Positions 1 to 6,167 of a stretch of 39,645 nt of DNA are shown piece by piece (position 1 is the first letter of the stretch; each line of letters opens with the position of its first letter). Position numbers and translations under genes: made by a program. This stretch comes from Salinarimonas rosea DSM 21201 (GTDB taxonomy: Bacteria; Pseudomonadota; Alphaproteobacteria; Rhizobiales; Beijerinckiaceae), in assembly GCF_000429045.1 (NCBI RefSeq), contig NZ_KE386841.1, forward strand, positions 1-39,645. The letters run 5' to 3'. The notes under the pieces are model-generated. The model was not told the origin of the DNA. It saw only the letters and a program-made list of their open reading frames with translations, and searched no databases.

Positions 1-154
1 TCGGCGCATCGCACCACCGTAAGCCATTGCGATTGATGAAGATTATCCCACTCAACACCCGCCGATCATCAACCCTCGGCTTGCCATGGCTCTTCGGAAA
101 GAACGGTCGCAGCCGCGCCATCTGTTCGTCGGTCAGCCAAAATAGATTGCTCAT
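1..154 (-). CDS. IS5-family transposase, N-terminal fragment (cut by window edge)
   Basis: Translation from the ATG at 154-152 gives 51 residues beginning MSNLFWLTDEQMARLRPFFP and continuing through SHGKPRVDDRRVLSGIIFI to NGLRWCDAP. This is the conserved N-terminal part (DUF4096-like) of IS5/IS427-group DDE transposases. The catalytic DDE residues would lie beyond position 1. The start is supported by the conserved MSNLFWLT opening and a GGGGG-containing stretch just upstream. Intactness cannot be judged from the window. Confidence 0.85.
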   Translation of the reverse strand, partial: MSNLFWLTDEQMARLRPFFPKSHGKPRVDDRRVLSGIIFINRNGLRWCDAP

Positions 155-228
155 GATACCCCCTGAAAGTTTGGGGATTTGAATCATGCGACCAATGCGA
201 TCTCAAGCCGATTAATGGGTCCTGAGCC
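1..228 (-). mobile_element. IS5-family insertion sequence, right-hand part only
   Basis: The segment holds the 5' part of a transposase gene reading leftwards out of the window, plus about 75 bases of non-coding IS end. Read on the minus strand, the outer end begins GGCTCAGGACCCATTAATC and is preceded by CTAG (228-231), the kind of target seen for IS5/IS427-group elements. The base composition is clearly less G+C-rich than most of the window. The other IS end lies outside the window, so the inverted-repeat pair and target duplication cannot be confirmed. The boundary at 228 is inferred from where similarity to the interrupted gene stops. Confidence 0.75.
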
Positions 229-428
229 TAGCCTTCGGCTGCCTCGACCGAAGGAGAGGACGTCCGAAGGACCGGGAGCAAATCGGTGATGTGGATATGC
301 ACCGCTTCGTAGCCGACGTGCCGCAGCTGCTCCGTGAACTCTGCTTGAACGGCGTCCAGGCCGGAGCCCACCGGCGCACAGAGGCAGAAGACCAGCTCCG
401 GCCCACCCTTCGCTTCGCTGCTCGGCAT
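228..428 (-). pseudogene. N-terminal fragment of an anti-phage dCTP deaminase (AvcD)-like protein, interrupted by the IS
   Basis: An ATG at 428-426 is preceded by GAGG (in AACGAGGTGACACCG) and opens 66 codons ended by the TAG that lies in the CTAG at the IS junction (230-228). The peptide reads MPSSEAKGGPELVFCLCAPV, then GSGLDAVQ, and later GYEAVHIHITDLL. The pattern ELVF-x5-VGSGLD, EQL, GYE, I.DLL matches my memory of the N-terminal P-loop-like domain of anti-phage dCTP deaminases, which deplete dCTP during phage infection. The cytidine-deaminase domain is absent, so this copy should be inactive unless the rest lies intact beyond the IS. Assignment rests on a short stretch only. Confidence 0.6.
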
Positions 429-479
429 CGGTGTCACCTCGTTCCGAGATTGGCACATTCCCGACTGCCGGGCGTTGAT

Positions 480-498
480 GAATCTGCTAACCTGATTC
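480..498. promoter_or_regulatory. Interrupted palindrome between divergent genes
   Basis: GAATC and GATTC flank nine bases in the 104-bp gap between the interrupted deaminase-like gene (minus) and the small gene at 533 (plus). The position suits an operator or promoter overlap for the divergent pair, but the arms are only 5 bp and chance occurrence is possible. Confidence 0.2.
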
Positions 499-532
499 GC
501 GTACGAAAAGACAGATGCGACGGGAGGTCGAC

Positions 533-754
533 ATGGCGGAACGTGCGAGCTACGAACGCGGATGGTTCGCCGACCAGATGCTGGCGCTCGTCGATGCGGA
601 GCCGTCTTTCGTCTCGTCGCTCGAGAAGCGGATCGACCGACCCGCGATCCGTGCCTATGCCATGCGCCTGAAGGCTCAGGCGGAAGCCGAGAAGCGAGCG
701 GCCGCGGAGCCCGACGAAGACGGCTCCCGCCGCGACAGACCCGCTGCAGGCTGA
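533..754 (+). CDS. Small protein of unknown function
   Basis: The 73-residue product begins MAERASYERGWFADQMLALV and is mostly charged and helical, with a run of Ala/Glu/Lys/Arg (RLKAQAEAEKRAAAE) before a disordered Asp/Arg-rich tail. The ATG at 533 is chosen over one at 515 because GGGAGG lies directly upstream. No domain or catalytic motif is recognised, and there is no signal peptide or membrane segment. It is divergent from the disrupted deaminase-like gene and about 100 bases upstream of acuI in the same direction. It may be real because start, ribosome binding site and length are coherent, but no function can be proposed. Confidence 0.5.
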   Translation: MAERASYERGWFADQMLALVDAEPSFVSSLEKRIDRPAIRAYAMRLKAQAEAEKRAAAEPDEDGSRRDRPAAG

Positions 755-854
755 GCCCGGTCACCTCCTTGCCTCTCTCCCCTTGCCCCCCGGCCCCTCC
801 CCGGTGTGAACTCCCTCCCCGAGACAAGGCACCTGCGCTCCCGGGAGGACCACC

Positions 855-1832
855 ATGCGCGCCATCGTCGTCGAGAAGGCCGAGACCGGCACCGTCGCCG
901 CCCTGACGGACTTCCCCGAGAGCGCGCTGATGGAGGGGGACGTCACCCTGCGCGTCTCCCATTCCACCGTGAACTACAAGGACGGCCTCGCGCTCACCGG
1001 GCGGATGCCGGTCGTGCGCCGCTTCCCGATGATCGCCGGCATCGACGCGGCGGGCGTGGTCGAGACCTCGACGCATCCCGATTGGAAGCCCGGCGACGCC
1101 GCGATCCTCACCGGCTGGGGCGTCGGCGAGACGCATCTGGGCGGCTATGCCGAGAAGGTCCGCGTGCCCGGCGACTGGCTCGTGCCGCTGCCGGCCGGGA
1201 TGGACGCCGCGCGCGCCATGGCGCTCGGCACCGCCGGCCTCACCGCGGCTCTGTGCGTGCTGGCGCTCGAGCGCCACGGCCTGACGCCGGACGCCGGCCC
1301 GGCGCTGGTGACGGGCGCCGCCGGCGGCGTCGGCTCCGTCGCCGTGGCGCTGCTGGCGAAGGCCGGCTGGCGGGTGATCGCCGCGACCGGCCGGCCGGAG
1401 GAGGCGGCCTACCTGGAGGGGCTCGGCGCCGCCGAGATCCTGCCGCGCGCCGAGCTGACGGGCCCGCCCAAGCCGCTCGCCAAGGCGCGCTGGGCGGCGG
1501 GCGTCGACACGGTCGGCGGCGCGGTGCTCGCCAACGCGCTCGCCATGACCCGGCCCGACGGCGCCGTCGCCGCCTGCGGCAATGCCGGCGGCATGGACCT
1601 GCCGACCTCGGTCGCGCCCTTCATCCTGCGCGGCGTGGCGCTGCTCGGCGTCAACTCCGTCCCCGCGCCCCTTCCGCTGCGCCGCGCCGCCTGGGCCCGC
1701 CTCGCCCGCGACGTCGACCCCGCCGCCCTCGACGCCATGACGACGACGATCTCCCTGGAGGACGTCATCGGCACGGCGGAGGAGATCCTCGCCGGGCGCG
1801 TGCGCGGGCGGATCGTGGTGGAGGTGGCGTGA
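855..1832 (+). CDS. acuI: Acrylyl-CoA reductase / YhdH-type NADPH oxidoreductase
   Basis: This 325-residue medium-chain dehydrogenase/reductase lacks the zinc ligands and matches the AcuI/YhdH branch, which reduces acryloyl-CoA to propionyl-CoA with NADPH and detoxifies acryloyl-CoA formed from 3-hydroxypropionate or DMSP. Visible features are the N-terminal GroES-like fold with the family motif NYKDGLALTGR (40-50) and the cofactor-binding loop VTGAAGGVGS (about 152-161). The C-terminus returns to the MDR fold (IVVEVA). Length matches the family. GGGAGG sits 8 bases before the ATG. It converges on the SLOG-domain gene with only 6 bases between stop codons and appears unrelated to the surrounding accessory genes. 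Confidence 0.88.
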   Translation: MRAIVVEKAETGTVAALTDFPESALMEGDVTLRVSHSTVNYKDGLALTGRMPVVRRFPMIAGIDAAGVVETSTHPDWKPGDAAILTGWGVGETHLGGYAEKVRVPGDWLVPLPAGMDAARAMALGTAGLTAALCVLALERHGLTPDAGPALVTGAAGGVGSVAVALLAKAGWRVIAATGRPEEAAYLEGLGAAEILPRAELTGPPKPLAKARWAAGVDTVGGAVLANALAMTRPDGAVAACGNAGGMDLPTSVAPFILRGVALLGVNSVPAPLPLRRAAWARLARDVDPAALDAMTTTISLEDVIGTAEEILAGRVRGRIVVEVA

Positions 1833-1838
1833 GGCGGC

Positions 1839-4097
1839 TCAGCCTGCGACGGGGGTGAGCGGACGCTCGCGCCTCGTCTTGAGCCAGGCCTCGTTCTCGA
1901 TCAGCGCGACGCGGCCGAGCTCGTGCACGATGGCGCGCGCCTCGTCCTCGCGACCGGCCCGCGGGCGCCCCGAGGCCTCGTCCCAGAGCGCCGCGAGCGC
2001 CTCCTCCGCACGGTGGAAGGCGCGGTAGGCGTCGCGATAGGCGAGCGCCTCCGCCTCCCAGCCGAGCTTCTCGGCGAGGTAGCGCCAGGCACCGGCGACG
2101 GCGTTGAGGAGGACGACGAGCACGATCGCGGCGTACTTCGTGGCGGTCGAGCCGGACATGTCGGCGAAGCCCGCCTCGACGAGGGCGTGGCCGAGCCCCG
2201 CCGCGGCGAGGCCGAGGGCCGCCGCCGCGGGCACGGCGAAGCCCAGCGAGACGAGCACCGAGCGAAAGCCGCGGAAGCGCGGCGAGAGGACGTCGCGGGC
2301 CGCGGCGATCGCGACCGTGACGACGATGCCGCCGACGACGCCCGACCAGCCGAGCAGGGCGCCGGCGGCCTCGAACGTCTTCTTGACGGAGGGGATGCCG
2401 AGCCAGAAGAAGAGCAGCGCCGCCAGCACGCCCGACCCGACGACGAGGAACCAGCTCTGGCGCTCGGCCCGCGCGGCGTGCGTCTCGCGGGCCTCGGCGT
2501 TGCGCTCGAAGTACCAGAGCGGGCTGCCGATCCAGTCCCCCGGCGGTTTCGGCAGCTCGCGGAGGTCCGTGCGCGGCGATCCCGTGCCCCCGCGCACACG
2601 GTTCCACTCCGCTTCGAGAGGGAGCGCCTGCATCGCCTCGGCGCGAGCACGACGCAGCCAGATCCAGGTCAGGATGCCGGTGACGCCGTCGCGGATGCGG
2701 GCGATGTCGCGGTCGACGCCCTGGAGATGCTTCCGGTCCACGCGCTCCGGAGACCCCGCGCTCCACCAGGCGATCTGGACGCGCAGCATCTCGGCCACCG
2801 CGCGGTAATCCTCCGCCCGCGGCTGCCAGCGCAGCCGCCCGGCGAGGAGGGCGACGGCGCCGATGGCGAGGAGGAGCACGAGGTAGCCGATCAGCACGAT
2901 CGGATCGCCCGGCCGGAACTTGGCGAAGGTCTCGTAGACGGCGACCGCAGCGACGAACAGGAGGGCGAGCGCCCAGAAGGCGCCCTCGGACGGCCTCTTG
3001 GCGAGCCGCGAGGCGCCGCTGAGCGTGCCGCGCACGCGTTCGAGCACCGCGATCGCGCGCTCGTCGGCGCGGGCGGGCGTCGCCGTGCGCGACGCGACCT
3101 CTCGGCCGTACCGGTCGAAGGCGCGCGCCAGGCGCAGCGAGGGATGATCGGCCTCGACCGTCGGCGGCAGCGGCTTCTCGTGACCGCCCGGCGGGGGCGG
3201 CTCCTCGGGCCGGAGGCTCCTCACGGGATAGGTGCGCGCGGCGCCGAAGCGCCGCCGCTCCGGCTGCCACGGCTCCGTCGGGTCGATCAGCCAGGCCGAG
3301 CGGCTCGGCGGCGGCAGGACCGGCGACCAGTCCCGCCGCAGAACGGAGCTGCGCTGGGCCACCGCGCGCCCCGCGGTGTCGGGAAGTCCGTGGCGGCGGG
3401 TGGCGAGGACGCGTGTGGTGTTGCCGTCGACCCGCGGATCGACCTCCGCGGCGTCCCCGGCCACCTCCTTCGCGCGGCGCGCCATCTCCGCCTCGGCGGC
3501 GCCCGCCTCGGCGACGGCGACGAGGAGCGTCGCGGCCTCCGCGATCCACTGGCCGACCTGCTCGTAATGCGCATGCCGGTCGACCCTGTCGTAGCCGTTC
3601 GCGCGGCGCGACAGCGGTCCGGACCCGGCGAGCGACGGCAGCACCCGCACCAGCACCTCGGGCTCGGGGGCGGCGACGAGCGCCTCGAAGTCCTCCCGCT
3701 GCCCGTCGCACCAGGCGGCGAAGGCGGCGCGCTCGGCGTCGGGGACCCCGGGCGGCGGCTCGAAATCCTCGCGGAAGAGGTCGCGCGCGAAGGGCAGGAT
3801 CGCCGCGACCCGCCACAGCGGCCCGGTGCGGCGCGCGACGCGGGCGGCGATCAGGTCGGAGCCCATGGCGGCGCCGGTGAGCAGGAGCTTCGGCGTGTCG
3901 GGGAAGTCGGCGTCGAGGCGCGCGAAGACCGCGGCGAGGCGCCCCTCGACAATCTGCGCGCGGGCCGCGTTCCCCGCCGCCGACGTCCTGTCGAAGAAGC
4001 GCTGCCCGGTGATGCCGACGAGCAGCGGCTGCGCCTCGCTCCACAGTCGCGCGGCGCGCTCGGCGCCGCGATCGGGCGAAGCCGAGGGCTCGGCCAT
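1839..4097 (-). CDS. SLOG/TIR-like nucleotide-binding domain protein with multiple membrane segments
   Basis: The 752-residue protein has two parts. Residues about 24-240 look like a SLOG-type (DprA/LOG superfamily) Rossmannoid domain: PLLVGITGQRFF (24-35), LLLTGAAMGSDLIAARVA (71-88), RVAAILPFARDLFREDF (96-112), then WIAEAATLLVAVAEAG (184-199) and a GNTTRVLATRRHG stretch (225-237) like the GTA loop of such proteins. After a proline-rich linker come predicted membrane segments near 374-394, 400-420, 549-568, 584-602, 612-640 and 655-675. Between the first pairs lies AEMLRVQIAWWSAG (435-448), which recalls SLATT/DUF4231-like membrane effectors that pair with nucleotide sensors in conflict systems. 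It is the second gene of an operon, 6 bases after the pentapeptide-repeat gene. The domain calls are from motif recognition. Function is inferred to be nucleotide-triggered membrane perturbation. Confidence 0.65.
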   Translation of the reverse strand: MAEPSASPDRGAERAARLWSEAQPLLVGITGQRFFDRTSAAGNAARAQIVEGRLAAVFARLDADFPDTPKLLLTGAAMGSDLIAARVARRTGPLWRVAAILPFARDLFREDFEPPPGVPDAERAAFAAWCDGQREDFEALVAAPEPEVLVRVLPSLAGSGPLSRRANGYDRVDRHAHYEQVGQWIAEAATLLVAVAEAGAAEAEMARRAKEVAGDAAEVDPRVDGNTTRVLATRRHGLPDTAGRAVAQRSSVLRRDWSPVLPPPSRSAWLIDPTEPWQPERRRFGAARTYPVRSLRPEEPPPPGGHEKPLPPTVEADHPSLRLARAFDRYGREVASRTATPARADERAIAVLERVRGTLSGASRLAKRPSEGAFWALALLFVAAVAVYETFAKFRPGDPIVLIGYLVLLLAIGAVALLAGRLRWQPRAEDYRAVAEMLRVQIAWWSAGSPERVDRKHLQGVDRDIARIRDGVTGILTWIWLRRARAEAMQALPLEAEWNRVRGGTGSPRTDLRELPKPPGDWIGSPLWYFERNAEARETHAARAERQSWFLVVGSGVLAALLFFWLGIPSVKKTFEAAGALLGWSGVVGGIVVTVAIAAARDVLSPRFRGFRSVLVSLGFAVPAAAALGLAAAGLGHALVEAGFADMSGSTATKYAAIVLVVLLNAVAGAWRYLAEKLGWEAEALAYRDAYRAFHRAEEALAALWDEASGRPRAGREDEARAIVHELGRVALIENEAWLKTRRERPLTPVAG

Positions 4098-4103
4098 CCC
4101 CGT

Positions 4104-5015
4104 TCAGCGCCCGCCGAGCCGCGCCTCGATCTCGGCCAGCATGGCCGCGACCTCGGTGCGCCGGGGCGGTGTCTCGACGTCCTTGAACACGACGCGGCCC
4201 TGGAAGCGGGCGCGGTCGAAGCTCGCCTCGTCGGCGAAGGCGGCGCCCTCGAACCAGGCATTGCGGCCGAAACGGGCGCGGTCGAACCGGGCGGGGCCGC
4301 CGAAGCGGGCCGAGTCGAAGCCGGCATTGTCGGCGAAGTCGACGTCCGAGAAATCCGCGCCGTCGGCGTAGGTGACGTTGCCGAGCCCCGCCTCGCCGCC
4401 GAAGGAGGCTCCCGAGAAGTCGACCCGGCCCGCGAAGGACCCGCCGCGGAACCAGGCGTCCTTGGCGAAGCGCGCGGCGGCGAAGGAGGCGCCGGCGCGG
4501 AAGGACACGTCCCGGAACTCGGCGGCGCGGGAGAAGGCGGCGTCGGCGAAGCTGGCGGGGGCCGAGAACACCGCCCGCTCGAAGGTCGCCTCGCGGCCGA
4601 ACACCGCGCCCGTCGCGTCGAAGGGGCCGTGGAACTGCGCGGCGGACGCCCAGATCCCCATCGGCAGCCGCGCGCCGGCGAGCCGCAGCGCACCGGGCAC
4701 CACGGCGCCGCCGAGGTCGATCGAGAGATCGGCCGCACCGCCGAGGTCCACCGCCGCCGCGAAGGCGAGGAGCCGCGTCGCGCGCGGGCTCTCGGCGAAG
4801 GCCGGGGCGAGCTGGAGCATCTCCATCGCCCAGGCGTTCCACCGGGCGATGCCGGCCGCGAGCCGATCCCGCGCCGCCGCGTCCCGCGCCGCCGCGACGG
4901 CGGGCGGCGGCTCCCCCGCGGGCGTGGCGCAGGCGGTCTCGAGGGCGTCGAGATGGGGCTCGAGCCAGGGGTTGAGGCGCGTGAGCGCGGCACGGGGGGA
5001 ACGGGAGAGGCGCAT
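4104..5015 (-). CDS. Pentapeptide-repeat protein, first gene of a two-gene operon
   Basis: The 303-residue protein has an N-terminal helical region (1-85), a short bridge, and from about residue 125 to 280 an almost unbroken A-x-F-x-x periodicity, for example REATFERAVF, AEFRDVSFRAG, ADEASFDRARF. These about 30 pentapeptides would form a right-handed quadrilateral beta-helix with Phe stacked inside. No signal peptide or membrane segment is seen. A short C-terminal helix (VAAMLAEIEARL) resembles a dimerisation cap. The family is structural, and known members bind proteins or mimic DNA, so no reaction is implied. The tight coupling to the SLOG-membrane gene downstream suggests a shared complex. 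The ribosome binding site is weak (GGGACG). Confidence 0.85.
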   Translation of the reverse strand: MRLSRSPRAALTRLNPWLEPHLDALETACATPAGEPPPAVAAARDAAARDRLAAGIARWNAWAMEMLQLAPAFAESPRATRLLAFAAAVDLGGAADLSIDLGGAVVPGALRLAGARLPMGIWASAAQFHGPFDATGAVFGREATFERAVFSAPASFADAAFSRAAEFRDVSFRAGASFAAARFAKDAWFRGGSFAGRVDFSGASFGGEAGLGNVTYADGADFSDVDFADNAGFDSARFGGPARFDRARFGRNAWFEGAAFADEASFDRARFQGRVVFKDVETPPRRTEVAAMLAEIEARLGGR

Positions 5016-5041
5016 GGTCGGACGTCCCGGTGAACGGCACG

Positions 5042-5070
5042 ATCATAGCGCAACTGCCGGCCGTTAAGAA
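5042..5070 (-). promoter_or_regulatory. Sigma-70-like promoter of the pentapeptide-SLOG operon
   Basis: On the minus strand TTCTTA (5070-5065) is separated by 17 bases from TATGAT (5047-5042), a near-consensus -10. Transcription would start about 5035, leaving a 20-base leader before the ATG at 5015. It lies inside the leader of the divergent methyltransferase gene, so the two units may interfere with each other. Confidence 0.5.
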
Positions 5071-5080
5071 GATGGTAAGA

Positions 5081-5102
5081 GATCCGAACGCGGATTCGGA
5101 TC
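5081..5102 (+). promoter_or_regulatory. Perfect inverted repeat in the methyltransferase leader
   Basis: GATCCGAA (5081-5088) and TTCGGATC (5095-5102) flank six bases and end 17 bases before the ATG of the SpoU-type gene, close to its ribosome binding site. It could be an operator for the divergent pair or a leader hairpin, and there is no direct evidence for either. Confidence 0.3.
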
Positions 5103-5119
5103 GGAAGCGAGGGATCGCG

Positions 5120-5713
5120 ATGGCCACGACGAGCGAGGGCCGGCCCGGCGGCTGGGGCGGGCACAACGGGGTGACGGGCATCCGCATCCTGCTCGTGGGC
5201 GTGCGCTCGCCGATCAACACCGGCATGATCCTGCGCGTCGCCGAGACCTACGAGGCGAACGTCGCCCTGTGCGGCGCCGACGACGTGCTGGACGATCCCG
5301 TCCGGATGCAGACCATCCGCGACTTCTCCTGCGGCGCGCTGGAGCGCCGCGGCTTCACGCGGCTCTCCGGGCTCGAGGCCGCGCGCGCCTGGATCGGGGA
5401 GGGGCGCCTCGTCGCCACCACGATCGCGCCGGATGCCGTCGCGCTGCCCGCCTTCCGCTTCCGCCCGGGCGACGTGATCGCCTTCGGCTCGGAATACGAC
5501 GGGCTCGACCCGGCCTTCGCCGCCGCCGCCGACGCGGCGCTGACGATCCCGATGCCGGACGTGTTCACGCCCAAGCCGCCCACGGCGAACCCGATCGATC
5601 CCGGCCGAACGGCGCCTCCGTCGAACGACGGTCGGCCGAACCTGAACGTGGCGATGTCGGTGGGCATCACCTGCTATGCGGCGTACTGCGCGGGGGTGAC
5701 GCGGGAGGGCTAG
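5120..5713 (+). CDS. SpoU/TrmH-family RNA 2'-O-methyltransferase
   Basis: The 197-residue protein is a minimal SPOUT methyltransferase that would transfer methyl from S-adenosylmethionine to a tRNA or rRNA ribose 2'-OH. The three SpoU motifs are present: VRSPINTGMILR (28-39), AFGSEYDGLD (121-130) and PNLNVAMSVGIT (173-184), the last forming the trefoil knot. There is no N-terminal RNA-binding extension. Between IPM (143-145) and motif 3 there are about 25 residues rich in Pro and Asn, longer than the usual short loop. The ATG at 5120 is chosen over one at 5030 because GAGGG precedes it and the longer frame adds unconserved sequence. It diverges from the pentapeptide operon. The target base is unknown. 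Confidence 0.82.
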   Translation: MATTSEGRPGGWGGHNGVTGIRILLVGVRSPINTGMILRVAETYEANVALCGADDVLDDPVRMQTIRDFSCGALERRGFTRLSGLEAARAWIGEGRLVATTIAPDAVALPAFRFRPGDVIAFGSEYDGLDPAFAAAADAALTIPMPDVFTPKPPTANPIDPGRTAPPSNDGRPNLNVAMSVGITCYAAYCAGVTREG

Positions 5714-5952
5714 GCGGCGGGGGTGCCGTTGCCCTCGCGTCGCTCGGCCGCCGCCTCGCCGACGGACTCCTCCCCGAGGCGTCCTCCGGGGCGGAAGCCC
5801 TCGATGTCGAGATCGAAGATCCGGCATAGACGAGCGAGGTTGAGCCGCGGCATGACGACGAGCTCGCGGATCTCCGCCCCTTCGGCCGCGCCGGGCGCCT
5901 CGTCGGGGCGGGCTCTGGCCCGATCGACCGGGAACGCGATGATGTCAGCCAT
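5710..5952 (-). CDS. Small hypothetical protein
   Basis: This 80-residue protein begins MADIIAFPVDRARARP and contains a short hydrophobic stretch ELVVMPRLNLARLCRIFDLD (28-47) before a charged C-terminus. GGAG lies about 8 bases before the start codon. Its stop overlaps that of the convergent methyltransferase gene by 4 bases. The AxIIxFP opening is common among short alphaproteobacterial proteins of unknown role. No signal peptide, membrane segment or catalytic motif is seen, and I cannot propose a function. Confidence 0.55.
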   Translation of the reverse strand: MADIIAFPVDRARARPDEAPGAAEGAEIRELVVMPRLNLARLCRIFDLDIEGFRPGGRLGEESVGEAAAERREGNGTPAA

Positions 5953-6073
5953 GGATGTCTCCGGAGGGCACCGTGGCGGCGATGCGATCCCTCTGACCCT
6001 GCTCGGGTTCGGTTAACGATCGGTGAACCGCGGTCGCAATCTGGGCCGGAGCGACAGGTCAAGTCATTCAAGG

Positions 6074-6102
6074 TTGCGCAGCTTTATTTCTCGACATATG
6101 GT
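6074..6102 (+). promoter_or_regulatory. Candidate sigma-70 promoter for the NDT/TIR-like gene
   Basis: TTGCGC (6074-6079) and TATGGT (6097-6102) are separated by exactly 17 bases within the most A+T-rich patch of the neighbourhood. Transcription would start about 6109 and give a leader of about 60 bases before the ATG at 6168. GTTAAC follows at 6101-6106. Confidence 0.4.
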
Positions 6103-6167
6103 TAACGGGCGAGTGGCGTATCCAAAGCGGGCGCTCGCCCGTCTTCTTCTTCCGTCGAGGACCGGGC

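Noticed and set aside
1923-5033. A 1036-codon open frame on the plus strand, antisense to the SLOG/pentapeptide operon
   Set aside because: It lacks any domain, is Arg/Glu/Gly-rich, and mirrors the codon pattern of the real genes opposite it.
1765-5226. A 1153-codon open frame on the minus strand covering the SLOG and pentapeptide genes
   Set aside because: It is Arg/Gly/Pro/Ala repetitive, typical of an off-frame reading of very G+C-rich coding DNA, while another frame gives recognisable domains.
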